From Bacillota bacterium (GTDB taxonomy: Bacteria; Bacillota; Clostridia; Lachnospirales; Lachnospiraceae): a stretch of DNA of 32,405 nt. Location: assembly GCA_023393095.1 (NCBI GenBank), contig JAEWMT010000064.1, positions 1-32,405 on the forward strand, given 5' to 3'. This document shows positions 16,838 to 25,441 of this stretch, one piece after another. Numbering within the stretch: position 1 is the first letter of the stretch; every line of letters begins with the position of its first letter. The notes beneath the pieces were generated by a model, which was not told the origin of the DNA, did not search any database, and saw nothing but the letters and a program-made list of their open reading frames with translations. The translations under genes were made by a program, and so were the position numbers.

Positions 16838-18835
16838 TTAATTAAGCATCTGAAGCAATTCCTCTTCTGTTATTATCCTAATACCAAGTTCCTGAGCCTT
16901 CGTCAGTTTACTCCCAGCATTTTCTCCTGCTATCAGATAACTGGTTTTCTTTGATATACTACCAGACGCCTTGCCACCATAACGTTTAATAAGTTCTTCC
17001 ATCTCCGTTCTTCCCATGGTCGGCAAAGTACCTGTAATTACAAAGGTTAAGCCCACAAATCGTTGATCTTCATTTGATTCACCTGCTAATGACTGAAAAT
17101 TCATACCGGCCTGTTCCATACGACTTAGAATATTCCGGTTTTCTTCCAAAGCAAAGAAGTCCACGATAGAATTCGCAGTTACCTCACCAACGTCATTAAT
17201 TGCAACCAACTCCTCGTATGTTGCATTTTCCAAGTCATGGATTGATCTAAAATGCTTCTTAAGCTCCACTCCTGCTTGTCTTCCAATATTTCTTATTCCA
17301 AGGCCCGTGATCAGACGGTCAATATCATTCTTCTTACTGTCTTCAATCGCTTTCAGAAGTTTATCCGTATTCTTCTCTTTTCCAATCAGGCCTTTCTCGA
17401 TCAGTTCATCACGGTACTGATGCAAATAGTAGATATCTGCGATATCCTTTAGATATCCCTCCTTGATCAAAATCTCTACGTAAGCATCACCAAAGCCCTT
17501 AATATCCATCGCATTACGACCGACAAAATTCATAATATGCTGGCTAAGCTGAGCCGGGCAATTTAGATTAGTACATCTGGTATCTGCCGTGCTTTCATCA
17601 CGGGAGGTCGGAGCACCACAACTTGGACATAATCCGGATATCTTAAACGCAGTCGTACCTTCCGGACGCTTTTCTTTAACGACAGATAGTACTTCCGGAA
17701 TGATTTCTCCAGCTTTCCTTACGACAATGGTATCTCCGATTCTGACATCCAGTTCATCAATTCTATCTTGATTATGCAAGGTTGCGCGCTCAACATTCGT
17801 GCCACACAAACGGATCGGTTCAAAAATAGCAGTCGGTGTAATTCGACCTGTTCTTCCTACTGTCAAACGGATTTCTTTTACAATTGTTTCCTTTTCCTCC
17901 GGCGGATACTTATAAGCAATTGCCCATCTAGGAACCTTTGAGGTACTACCAAAATATTCACGGTCTGCCAGCTTATCCACCTTAACGACGGCACCATCAA
18001 TATCATAAGGTAGGTTTCCTCTAGATTCACCAATTGCCTCAATTGCTTTCCATACCTCTTCCGCATTATGACACAGCTGTGATCCTTCAACTACCTTTAT
18101 TCCCTGCTTATTCAACCAATCAAGGCTCTCAGAATGGGTAAGAAAGCTGATTCCCCTTGACTCCTGAACATTAAAGATAAATAATGAAAGCTTACGTTCC
18201 CTGACCACCTCCGGATCCAGTTGTCTAAGTGTACCCGCCGAACAGTTACGTGGGTTGGCAAAAAGCTTCTTTCCAGCTGCATAAAGCTTTTCATTGACTG
18301 CCTCGAAGTCTTCGTTTTTCATATAGACTTCTCCCCTGATTTCAATATAAGGAACAGCTTCCTTCAACTTTGTCTTTACATCGCCAATCATTTTAACATT
18401 ATCTGTAACATCCTCACCCTGATTGATGCCATCCCCTCTGGTAACTCCCAAGGTCAGATTTCCATCTGTATATCTTAATGACACGGATAGACCGTCAATC
18501 TTTTTCTCAACAACAAAGACAGCGTCTTCTCTCTCACTCTTCACCTTCTCAATAAAATTGAAAACGTCCTCCTTGCTGAATACATCCTGCAGACTAAGCA
18601 TAGGTACATTATGCTTTACCAGGATACCGGCTTCTCTTTTTGCAGAACCTCCAACTTTCTGTGTTGGCGATTCTGTACTGGCAAATTCGGGATTTTCCTT
18701 CTCTAATTTACGTAATCGAAGAGACAATTGATCATATTCATAATCGGATATTTCGGGATCATCCTGATTATAATATCTGTCATTGTGATATCTTAATTGT
18801 TCTCTTAATGCTTCAATTTCCTGTCTGATATCCAT
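16838..18835 (-). CDS. ligA: NAD-dependent DNA ligase LigA
   Basis: 665 residues from the ATG at 18835, preceded by AAGGAAGG at 10 bases; upstream in-frame ATGs (18889, 18865) have no site and lengthen the protein beyond the family norm. Seals nicks in replication and repair using NAD+. Domains: Ia (YHNDRYYNQDDPEISDYEYDQL), nucleotidyltransferase with KKIDG (AMP-accepting Lys112) and GDG, OB fold, Zn finger with four cysteines (CPSCG ... CTNLNC), helix-hairpin-helix repeats, and a C-terminal BRCT domain (~590-665). It follows the pseudouridine synthase gene by ~185 bases. Confidence 0.97.
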   Translation of the reverse strand: MDIRQEIEALREQLRYHNDRYYNQDDPEISDYEYDQLSLRLRKLEKENPEFASTESPTQKVGGSAKREAGILVKHNVPMLSLQDVFSKEDVFNFIEKVKSEREDAVFVVEKKIDGLSVSLRYTDGNLTLGVTRGDGINQGEDVTDNVKMIGDVKTKLKEAVPYIEIRGEVYMKNEDFEAVNEKLYAAGKKLFANPRNCSAGTLRQLDPEVVRERKLSLFIFNVQESRGISFLTHSESLDWLNKQGIKVVEGSQLCHNAEEVWKAIEAIGESRGNLPYDIDGAVVKVDKLADREYFGSTSKVPRWAIAYKYPPEEKETIVKEIRLTVGRTGRITPTAIFEPIRLCGTNVERATLHNQDRIDELDVRIGDTIVVRKAGEIIPEVLSVVKEKRPEGTTAFKISGLCPSCGAPTSRDESTADTRCTNLNCPAQLSQHIMNFVGRNAMDIKGFGDAYVEILIKEGYLKDIADIYYLHQYRDELIEKGLIGKEKNTDKLLKAIEDSKKNDIDRLITGLGIRNIGRQAGVELKKHFRSIHDLENATYEELVAINDVGEVTANSIVDFFALEENRNILSRMEQAGMNFQSLAGESNEDQRFVGLTFVITGTLPTMGRTEMEELIKRYGGKASGSISKKTSYLIAGENAGSKLTKAQELGIRIITEEELLQMLN

Positions 18836-18921
18836 AGTTGAAATACCTTCCTTAACCTTTTTCATTATATTATCAGAATCGTGTTCCATCGTATGTCATT
18901 TTATGAAGAAAAGATAAATAA

Positions 18922-18952
18922 ATTATCTTTCTAGCCTTCACTCAATCGTCAA
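18922..18952 (-). promoter_or_regulatory. Candidate ligA promoter
   Basis: On the minus strand, TTGACG (18952-18947), 19-base spacer, GATAAT (18927-18922). The spacer is long. The -10 overlaps a perfect hairpin AAAGATAA...TTATCTTT at 18910-18930. Confidence 0.4.
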
Positions 18953-19019
18953 ATTTTAATAATCACATTTCTTAATTTCTCTTGTAATTTGTTCAACTAG
19001 CTAATCTACTGCATTATCA

Positions 19020-19772
19020 CTATTTTTTATTCTGACTAATCAGCCGGTTTAATTCTTCAATTTCATGATCCGTAACATTACGATAATCTCCGGTACGAAG
19101 TCTCCCCAGACTGATATTCATGATCCGTACGCGCTTTAAGTTAATGACACGGTAGTCAAAATGCTCACACATTCGTCGGATCTGTCTGTTCAGACCCTGA
19201 GTCAGAATAATGTTAAACGTATTTTTATCAATTTGCCTAACCTTGCAAGGATTTGTAACCGTATCCAGAATGGGGACTCCTGATGACATATTCCTAATAA
19301 AATCTAAGGTAATCTCTTTGTTTACTTTTACGATATATTCTTTTTCATGATGATTTTCCGCCCTTAAAATCTTATTTACGATATTCCCGTCATTCGTAAG
19401 TAAGATCAGGCCTTCCGAATCCTTATCAAGGCGACCGATCGGATAAATACGCATTCCATAATTCAAATAATCAATAATATTGTTCTGCTCCCTATGATCC
19501 GTAGTACAGACAATACCCTCTGGTTTATTAAATGCGATTAATGCAAGCTTTTCTTCCTTCTTGACAGGTTTACCACAGAAAGTGACACGACTGTTTTTTG
19601 TCACCTTTGAACCCATCTGAGCGATCACTCCATCTATTTTAACCTTTCCTTCCTCTATATAACGATCTGCTTCTCTTCTGGAACATACTCCGGCTTCACT
19701 CAAGAATTTATTGATACGGATTTCGTCCTTTTCTTCTCCTTGTGAGGTTAATCTTTTTGTCCTTTTTGGCAT
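19020..19772 (-). CDS. rluF: 23S rRNA pseudouridine synthase, RluF-like
   Basis: 250 residues from the ATG at 19772 (GGAGG 5 bases upstream; an in-frame upstream start lacks a site). N-terminal S4 RNA-binding domain (RINKFLSEAGVCSRREADRYIEEGKV split by motif), then an RsuA/RluB/E/F-type pseudouridine synthase domain with the catalytic aspartate Asp116 in GRLDKDSEGL and the RQIRRMCEHF motif. The closest family pattern is RluF, which modifies U2604 of 23S rRNA in E. coli. RsuA, RluB or YtzG-type specificity cannot be fully excluded from sequence. Followed by ligA on the same strand. Confidence 0.85.
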   Translation of the reverse strand: MPKRTKRLTSQGEEKDEIRINKFLSEAGVCSRREADRYIEEGKVKIDGVIAQMGSKVTKNSRVTFCGKPVKKEEKLALIAFNKPEGIVCTTDHREQNNIIDYLNYGMRIYPIGRLDKDSEGLILLTNDGNIVNKILRAENHHEKEYIVKVNKEITLDFIRNMSSGVPILDTVTNPCKVRQIDKNTFNIILTQGLNRQIRRMCEHFDYRVINLKRVRIMNISLGRLRTGDYRNVTDHEIEELNRLISQNKK

Positions 19773-19846
19773 TGTTTCCTCCAGATAAAAATTATCCAAA
19801 ATTTATTAGAATCATTATACTTGATTTGATAACTTTCGTCCAGTTA

Positions 19847-19906
19847 TAAAAGACTGCGATTGTACTCACCGTAATATCGGGTCATAACACTCTCGCAGCC
19901 TTTTTA
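19847..19906 (-). terminator. Intrinsic terminator, possibly bidirectional
   Basis: Stem AAAAG-CTGCGA (19848-19859) with TCGCAG-CTTTTT (19893-19905), interrupted by small internal loops, plus an inner ACC/GGT pair. On minus it ends ...TCGCAGTCTTTT after the gene at 19945; on plus it ends CCTTTTTATTC. Confidence 0.7.
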
Positions 19907-19944
19907 TTCTTATCTATTCCTGTCAGCAAAATAAGTAATTACGA

Positions 19945-20379
19945 TTACAAAAATTTCTTCATAACTTCAATATTATTTTCTTCCTTCTTAATAAATTCTA
20001 CCGCTATCTCTGTACTTATGCCATCTGCATCCTGCTTTGCATGAAGTAGCTTTGTCATCTGAGTAATCCCCATTGTACTTCCTTGTATTACCATTTGGGC
20101 TATATGGCTTTCTGTCGGATTCATCAAGGTGTTCATCTTAACATTGCCCTTCATCATAGTTTTTTCGATCAGTGAATTATCTTTTACTTTTGCACCGTTT
20201 TTTAGTAATTGATCCTTTGATTTGTCAGCCAATTCCTGATAATCCTTCAACTGACTGTATAATGCATTGTTGAATTCTTTATCGTCTGTTTTGTTAAGTA
20301 CCGCTTCAATTGCAGTAATTCCGATAGAAGAATTCTGATAAGTTTTTTCTAATAAATCTAAATCCACATTTCCTATCAT
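19945..20379 (-). CDS. Small all-helical protein of unknown function (possible ferritin-like / DUF2383-like fold)
   Basis: 144 residues, no signal peptide, no cysteines. The sequence is charged and helical throughout (QNSSIGITAIEAVLNKT, YSQLKDYQELADKSKDQLLKNG, EFIKKEENNIEVMKKFL), as in a four-helix bundle of the ferritin-like type, but I cannot see a convincing metal-site set, so the fold is a guess. ATG at 20379 has AAGGAG 6 bases upstream; that site lies in the 3' arm of a perfect 12-bp inverted repeat. It follows the gene ending at 20451 on the same strand and has a terminator just downstream. Confidence 0.7.
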   Translation of the reverse strand: MIGNVDLDLLEKTYQNSSIGITAIEAVLNKTDDKEFNNALYSQLKDYQELADKSKDQLLKNGAKVKDNSLIEKTMMKGNVKMNTLMNPTESHIAQMVIQGSTMGITQMTKLLHAKQDADGISTEIAVEFIKKEENNIEVMKKFL

Positions 20380-20383
20380 AAAA

Positions 20384-20423
20384 TACTCCTTATACCATTT
20401 TGATTATTATAGTATAAGGAGTA
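20384..20423 (-). promoter_or_regulatory. Inverted repeat enclosing a TATAAT box and covering the ribosome binding site
   Basis: Perfect 12-bp arms, TACTCCTTATAC (20384-20395) and GTATAAGGAGTA (20412-20423), loop 16 bases. On the minus strand the 3' arm contains the AAGGAG of the 144-residue gene, and the loop contains TATAAT (20411-20406); the -35 region (AATTAA) is poor. Transcripts arriving from the upstream gene could hide the ribosome site in this hairpin, while ones starting at the internal box could not. Confidence 0.6.
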
Positions 20424-20450
20424 AATGTTTAATTATTCAGCGATGCCGCC

Positions 20451-21170
20451 TTATGCTTTCGTATCACTTTTGCTCGCTAATTTATCAATCTTCTTCCAGA
20501 AGGTCTTCAGATCCTTATCCTTGGCTATCGCTTCCTCACTGTGTTTATTAGTAAGTTCTATTAACGTTTTTACATCTTTATCTTCATTTCGCTCATTATA
20601 ATATGCTTTTATTGTGTCATCCATTTCATCGGAGAAAATCTTCAGTTTTCCATCCTGTCCTGTAACAAGATAGAATTTAGAAAGACCCGGTGCAGCCGTT
20701 TTAATTCCGGTGAACTTAATTTCATGATACACATATACAATATAGGTACCTTCTATAAAACTCTTCTTTGTATAGGTCTTAATCTTTTTATAGCTTTCAA
20801 TATATTCTGTTTTCTTCTTCATCTCACTCTCAGATTCTACTTTTGAGGGATTACTTAATAACTTCTTAATAGTACTAACATCATGACTATTCTTTGCCTT
20901 ATAGTAATTTATAAAAAGCTCTTTGATCTCAGGATATGCACCCTCTTCTATGTTATAAACCGGTAAAGGTGTTGGGGATGGTATTTCAGTTACTGTAGGG
21001 GTTATGTCTTTATCTTTAGTATCAGGTTGAGCGGACGCCTCCTTAACCTTATCTTTACCTAAGTTCTCTTTCGCTTCCGATTTATCATTACCAATCGAAA
21101 AGGTTAATAAACCGATTCCCATGATGCTCATTGTAACAAGTAAAATAATTTTCTTATATTTTATTTTCAT
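20451..21170 (-). CDS. Membrane-anchored extracellular protein of unknown function
   Basis: 239 residues. A short Lys-rich N-terminus and one hydrophobic helix (~8-25) suggest a signal anchor; there is no lipobox cysteine. A charged Thr/Pro linker (PTVTEIPSPTPLPV, ~58-71) leads to a globular domain (~75-239) with alternating charged helices and beta-type stretches (SFIEGTYIVYVYHEIKF, LSKFYLVTGQDGKLKIF). An NTF2-like (SnoaL-type) fold would fit an exported domain of this size but I cannot show it. AAGGAG is 5 bases before the ATG at 21170. A promoter lies ~90 bases upstream. Its stop is 27 bases before the inverted repeat preceding the next gene, so the two may be co-transcribed. Confidence 0.7.
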   Translation of the reverse strand: MKIKYKKIILLVTMSIMGIGLLTFSIGNDKSEAKENLGKDKVKEASAQPDTKDKDITPTVTEIPSPTPLPVYNIEEGAYPEIKELFINYYKAKNSHDVSTIKKLLSNPSKVESESEMKKKTEYIESYKKIKTYTKKSFIEGTYIVYVYHEIKFTGIKTAAPGLSKFYLVTGQDGKLKIFSDEMDDTIKAYYNERNEDKDVKTLIELTNKHSEEAIAKDKDLKTFWKKIDKLASKSDTKA

Positions 21171-21257
21171 TATATCTCCTTTTTCATAAATTAATTATGT
21201 TTCACTATATGCCTTGCATGAATTTATTTATAACAAGACAATTTATGTATGAAATAC

Positions 21258-21286
21258 ATTTTACCAAATGAGAATCAAAAAATCAA
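21258..21286 (-). promoter_or_regulatory. Promoter of the gene ending at 20451
   Basis: On the minus strand, TTGATT (21286-21281), 17-base spacer, extended -10 TGG-TAAAAT (box at 21263-21258). Leader ~80 bases. Confidence 0.6.
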
Positions 21287-21611
21287 CCTTATTGTTTCAT
21301 TTTTTTGTAACACTTTTTAACATTTTTGTAATATTTACATTTTTACCCTTATGAATATGGAATATTCATGAAGGTTCATTCAGAGTAAATATTTCATCGA
21401 AAACACAGACTACCGGTACAGTTTAGCATACATTAACACACAGAATTAATTATAACATTCATTACAGTTCAGCCTTCCGGCAAAATGCTATCAAATGATG
21501 CATAGAAATTATTCAGTATGCATAAAAACTCATATGTATGTCTCAGGTTTTTTGTATTCTGGCCTCGCGTTATTATAGGCTAAACTATGTCTAAAATACT
21601 TCAAATCTTAC
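21287..21611. other. Non-coding AT-rich interval before the tRNA gene
   Basis: No ORF with a ribosome binding site. Contents: a T-rich stretch with GTAACACTTTTTAACA-like repeats (~21307-21340) and a perfect 8-base inverted repeat ATGAATAT-GGA-ATATTCAT at 21351-21369, which may be a protein-binding dyad. Nothing else recognised. Confidence 0.5.
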
Positions 21612-21640
21612 TTTACTTTATATTTTATCTATTATATAAT
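21612..21640 (+). promoter_or_regulatory. tRNA-Arg promoter
   Basis: TTTACT (21612-21617), 17-base spacer, TATAAT (21635-21640), ending 10 bases before the mature tRNA 5' end. Confidence 0.65.
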
Positions 21641-21650
21641 AACATAGCAT

Positions 21651-21723
21651 GCACCTGTAGCTCAGTGGATAGAGCGTTCGCCTCCGGAGCGAAAGGCCGC
21701 CGGTTCAAATCCAGTCAGGTGCA
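21651..21723 (+). tRNA. tRNA-Arg(CCG)
   Basis: 73 bases fold as a cloverleaf: acceptor GCACCTG/CAGGTGC, discriminator A, D-arm GCTC/GAGC, anticodon stem TTCGC/GCGAA with loop CTCCGGA giving anticodon CCG (codon CGG), variable AGGCC, T-loop TTCAAAT. CCA is not encoded. The T-stem GCCGG/CCAGT has a G-U pair and a C51-A63 mismatch. Confidence 0.95.
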
Positions 21724-21742
21724 TTTAATGTATTATATTATT

Positions 21743-22705
21743 CTACATTGTAATTGAATTTTTCTTTCTGGAATAGTAATAAACCCGATCGGATAAAACT
21801 TCATCACGTGCAACCTGTGTATAGTTAACATCCCTCACCATTTCTATTAGAGCTTCCTTCGTAATCGTCCTGTCGTATGGAACAAGAATAACTTCATGTA
21901 TACTACTTGGGAGAATAAATAAATCAGAATGAATAAGATTTGTAAAATCCTTTAGAACATTTTCATATAAAAGACATGTCGCTCCATTAATCCCTTTTTC
22001 ATTAGAAAGAATGAACATCTTATGTTGATTGGAATATTCTTGGTCTCCTAAGATGCTCCCTAATATATGATCAGACTTCCCATTTTCATTATCTAAGGCC
22101 ATCTCTTCTTTCAGCATCCCCAATATAACCTCATCCATACTTCGAATTACGGATGGAAATAAGCTTTTTGTATTATTAACTGCCAGCAAATACAACGCTT
22201 CCAGCGAACTTTCCCACAACTTCATATGTTCATTCGTAATTCGAATTGTTCCAATACCGTCATTATCTTCCCTGACCAGATAATGAAAGGTGATTGCCAT
22301 ATCCAAATACCTGATGTGTGGAATTTTCTCTAATAGTTTTTTATTTCTGTCATAACTAACTAAACGATATATAATGAATGATTTAACATCCTCATAGGAA
22401 AAGGTGAAATTCTCGTTCAAAGCAGGTACCGAATAATTTCGATATACCCCACATAGCCGATCAGCAAGTTTCTTTATATCTGCACCCTGTATATATGCTT
22501 CATAATAGGGAAGAAGATAAATATTCGGCGCGAAATTCATTCCATTCTGGAGAATAACCAAACTGTCTAATTCCAGTGAATTATTTTTTGTCACCTTATA
22601 GGTATGAACTGAATAATCCTCACCCATATTTATTTTTACCATTTCGGTAATATCATTTATGAATTTGTCATAATAACAGACTCCTTCCTTCACTAATTGT
22701 AACAT
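21743..22705 (-). CDS. DUF5688 family protein
   Basis: 320 residues from the ATG at 22705 (AAAGGAGG 8 bases upstream); a GTG at 22711 is only 2 bases from that site. Matches the DUF5688 pattern common in Lachnospiraceae: an N-terminal segment with YKVTKNNSLELDSLVIL and NFAPNIYLLPYYEAY, and a C-terminal segment with NGATCLLYENVL, FILPSSIHEVILVPYD and YSRKK. No signal peptide or membrane helix, so cytoplasmic. The pattern of an IrrE-like or toxin protein is not seen; function unknown. Convergent with the tRNA gene. Confidence 0.82.
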   Translation of the reverse strand: MLQLVKEGVCYYDKFINDITEMVKINMGEDYSVHTYKVTKNNSLELDSLVILQNGMNFAPNIYLLPYYEAYIQGADIKKLADRLCGVYRNYSVPALNENFTFSYEDVKSFIIYRLVSYDRNKKLLEKIPHIRYLDMAITFHYLVREDNDGIGTIRITNEHMKLWESSLEALYLLAVNNTKSLFPSVIRSMDEVILGMLKEEMALDNENGKSDHILGSILGDQEYSNQHKMFILSNEKGINGATCLLYENVLKDFTNLIHSDLFILPSSIHEVILVPYDRTITKEALIEMVRDVNYTQVARDEVLSDRVYYYSRKKNSITM

Positions 22706-22728
22706 TAACACATCCTCCTTTTAGATAA

Positions 22729-22908
22729 TTTTTACAGTCTCCGGCGGCTTTAGAATATAATCTGAGAATTACAGCTTTTGCTATTCTTCATAACCTCATA
22801 AAAAATGCTTTAGGTTCTCAAGTCTTTGGCGGGACTATTAATACAATGGATTTCTTTTTCGATGATAAAAATGAATTACTTGGATTGATTTCATACATAA
22901 AACTATAG
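22729..22908 (+). pseudogene. Possible remnant of a gene (3' end only)
   Basis: An open frame of 59 codons without a proper start, ending at TAG 22906-22908. Its translation looks protein-like (AILHNLIKNALGSQVFGG and MDFFFDDKNELLGLISYIKL) with codon use like the neighbours, but there is no ribosome binding site and the upstream side is closed by a TAA and the DUF5688 gene. It occupies most of the 300-base gap between the DUF5688 gene and the membrane protein. Family not recognised. Confidence 0.35.
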
Positions 22909-23005
22909 AATTAGATAGATTTGTAATAATAATTGTAGCAAAAAGTTATCATAATGGCAAGCTTTTACATTACATACTTTTACATAAAGTTTTTTGCTTT
23001 TTTTG

Positions 23006-23806
23006 TTAATATTTACACATTCGTGATACACTAAGTGAAATCAAAACTTGAGCTGGTGCATAGAAGGTCCACATAAGAATTGATGATACAGCATATAGTA
23101 CATGATAAAGCTGCTCAGGCATCGAGATATAACCTGACATATTAAAGATTCCCACATTGATATCACAGAATAAAAATAGTACCATACCAACTGCAAATAA
23201 CAGATTTTCTTTCTTTTTAGGATTATGAACCACAGCTCGTACTGCGGTAATCGCATTCGTAGTAATACAAACAAAATAAAAAACGCTGATTACAAGTAAA
23301 ACCTCGAGGACAACTCCACAAAGCTTAAGTATAATACATACCGAAAATGCAGTAATTAGTTCAAAGATGACACGTAGTAAATACTTATAAGTGAATATGT
23401 TATTAGGTGTTCTTTTTCTTATTTGTTCATCTTCTCCGTCCCATTTATTCTTGTCCGTCATGATGATACGGATCCCGTATAGCTGCTGGACAATAATAAA
23501 GGTAATAACCCCATAAATATAATGATCAAGTATCAGTATAAAAAAATCTGAAATCACTGTAAATAAGAGCCCTACTATCATACAAAAAATAATGCTTCTG
23601 TTATACGCACTATTACATAGGAATTTACGTCCTTTGCAATAAATAATCACATAACAAAAGCATACTAAAATAATGCCGAATTTTATTCTACATGATAGTA
23701 CAGCATTGACATCGGCAATATCAAAATTTAGAAATATTCCATATAATATAGTCTGAAGCAGAATAAACGAAACTTCGATTTTGTTTCTCACCAAGTAAAG
23801 CTTCAC
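23006..23806 (-). CDS. YhhN-like multi-pass membrane protein
   Basis: Two starts are possible: GTG at 23854, overlapping the stop of the EAL gene (TAGTG), or GTG at 23806, which has AAAGGAG 9 bases upstream and is preferred (266 residues). About eight hydrophobic helices. The segments GLLFTVISDFFILILDHYIYGVITFI and LFAVGMVLFLFCDINVGIFN resemble the two acidic helix motifs of the YhhN/TMEM86 family (lysoplasmalogenases), but this is pattern resemblance only, and activity is unproven. Last gene of the nfnA-nfnB-EAL run. Confidence 0.6.
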   Translation of the reverse strand: MKLYLVRNKIEVSFILLQTILYGIFLNFDIADVNAVLSCRIKFGIILVCFCYVIIYCKGRKFLCNSAYNRSIIFCMIVGLLFTVISDFFILILDHYIYGVITFIIVQQLYGIRIIMTDKNKWDGEDEQIRKRTPNNIFTYKYLLRVIFELITAFSVCIILKLCGVVLEVLLVISVFYFVCITTNAITAVRAVVHNPKKKENLLFAVGMVLFLFCDINVGIFNMSGYISMPEQLYHVLYAVSSILMWTFYAPAQVLISLSVSRMCKY

Positions 23807-23853
23807 AAAAAACGTCTCCTTTACTGACCTCTTATTAATATTGGTTTGAACCA

Positions 23854-25401
23854 CTACCGCTTCGTTTCTTGATTTCTCAAATACATAATGGCTTTTTCCT
23901 TCGGAACTGGCTTACTATACAGATAGCCCTGTGCCTTATCACAGTTTGCCTCTTTCAAAAAGACTTCCTGATCTGAGCTTTCCACACCCTCAGCAATTAC
24001 ATACAAATCCAGATTGCGGGCAAGTGTGATTATTGTCTGTATAATCTTTTGATCACTTTGATCTTCCATTACGGTGCTTAAGAAGCTTTTATCAATCTTC
24101 AAATTACTTACTGGCAGTCTCTTGAGATAATTCATGGAGGAGTATCCTGTACCAAAATCATCAAGCGAGAAGCTAACACCTACTTTGCGTAATTCCTGAA
24201 TTGTAGCTATCGTATATTCAATATCATCAAGCGCTATTGATTCTGTAATCTCCAACTCAAGTTTATTTGGATTAATTCCGGTTTCTTCAATCACTTCATA
24301 TACCTGCTTAATGATATCCCTATCCTTGAACTGCCTTGCAGAAAGATTAACAGCCATTGTAACATCTGGGTATTCGCTGCACCATTGCTTCAATTGCTCA
24401 CAGGCTGTTTTCAGAACCCATTTTCCAATAGGAATAATCAAACCGGTCTCTTCAGCAATATAAATAAATTCATCAGGACAGATCAGTCCTTTAACGGGAT
24501 GATTCCATCGGATCAACGCTTCAAATCCAACGACCTTTTTTGTATCTAGATCCATCTGCGCCTGATAGAAAAGAACAAACTCATTTCTTTCCAAAGCTCT
24601 TCGTAGTTCCGACTGTGTTTCAATTTTTTCCGTCAGTTTCTGATTAAAGGAATAATCAAAATAAGCATGTGTATTCTTTCCGTTTGCTTTCGCAACATAC
24701 ATTGCAGAATCCACGTTTTTAATAAGGGACTGTGATGTCTTACCATCCTTTGGTGCAAATGCCACACCGATACTGACTGTTACAAAATATTCCTTAGTAG
24801 ATAGTACGAAGGGATAACTGAATACATTTTTAATCTTCTTTATTTTATCCTCAAAAATGGCTGAATCCGTAATGTTCTGAGTTAATACAATGAATTCATC
24901 CCCGCCAATTCTGGCCAGATAATCATTCTCATCCATCGCTTGTTTCAATCGATATGTTACATCAATTAAAAGCTCATCTCCATAAGAATGGCCAAGACTA
25001 TCGTTAATATTCTTGAAATTATCAATATCAATATCCATAATTGCTATAACTTCTTCACTGCGAAGTGTTAACATGATGTTATCCAGCATTTCTGTGAAGG
25101 ATGCTCGATTTGGTAATTCCGTTAAATAATCGGTGTAGGCCAACTTCTTCATACTTTCTTTGTTTTTATTCAGCTCTTCATACTTAACTGTAAGTTCATT
25201 AAAGGATGATATTGAAGAATTATATGTTTTCTCCAATTCATTATAGCGATCGTTAATTCGCTGATTTTCATCCATTGCAAGCTTTTGGGCATGCTTTGCT
25301 AGCCTGAATTTGACCACAAAATAGATAAGCAGCAATAAAATGATTGCCATTGCCACCAAAAATCCTATTACATTAGCACGATCTGTCACGAAATTTCCCA
25401 T
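23854..25401 (-). CDS. GGDEF-EAL c-di-GMP turnover protein
   Basis: 515 residues from the ATG at 25401 (GGAGG 5 bases upstream); a TTG at 25425 is rejected. N-terminal membrane helix (~11-30), coiled-coil linker (~40-85), GGDEF domain with intact GGDEF (166-170), and EAL domain with EALIRW, NLSARQF, ELEITES, DDFGTGYSS, LKIDKSF and AEGVES, the full set of metal and catalytic residues expected for an active c-di-GMP phosphodiesterase. The GGDEF I-site RxxD is replaced by DEND. Net activity may be hydrolysis with the GGDEF domain catalytic or GTP-sensing. Starts 40 bases after nfnB. Confidence 0.93.
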   Translation of the reverse strand: MGNFVTDRANVIGFLVAMAIILLLLIYFVVKFRLAKHAQKLAMDENQRINDRYNELEKTYNSSISSFNELTVKYEELNKNKESMKKLAYTDYLTELPNRASFTEMLDNIMLTLRSEEVIAIMDIDIDNFKNINDSLGHSYGDELLIDVTYRLKQAMDENDYLARIGGDEFIVLTQNITDSAIFEDKIKKIKNVFSYPFVLSTKEYFVTVSIGVAFAPKDGKTSQSLIKNVDSAMYVAKANGKNTHAYFDYSFNQKLTEKIETQSELRRALERNEFVLFYQAQMDLDTKKVVGFEALIRWNHPVKGLICPDEFIYIAEETGLIIPIGKWVLKTACEQLKQWCSEYPDVTMAVNLSARQFKDRDIIKQVYEVIEETGINPNKLELEITESIALDDIEYTIATIQELRKVGVSFSLDDFGTGYSSMNYLKRLPVSNLKIDKSFLSTVMEDQSDQKIIQTIITLARNLDLYVIAEGVESSDQEVFLKEANCDKAQGYLYSKPVPKEKAIMYLRNQETKR

Positions 25402-25411
25402 AATTTCCTCC

Positions 25412-25433
25412 AATACATTCCCCAAAATGTATT
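25412..25433 (-). promoter_or_regulatory. Hairpin between nfnB and the GGDEF-EAL gene
   Basis: Perfect 8-base arms AATACATT (25412-25419) and AATGTATT (25426-25433), 6-base loop. On the minus strand it ends immediately before the GGAGG ribosome site. No T-run follows, so read-through is likely; a role in mRNA stability or translation tuning is possible. Confidence 0.5.
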
Positions 25434-25441
25434 ATCTTTTG

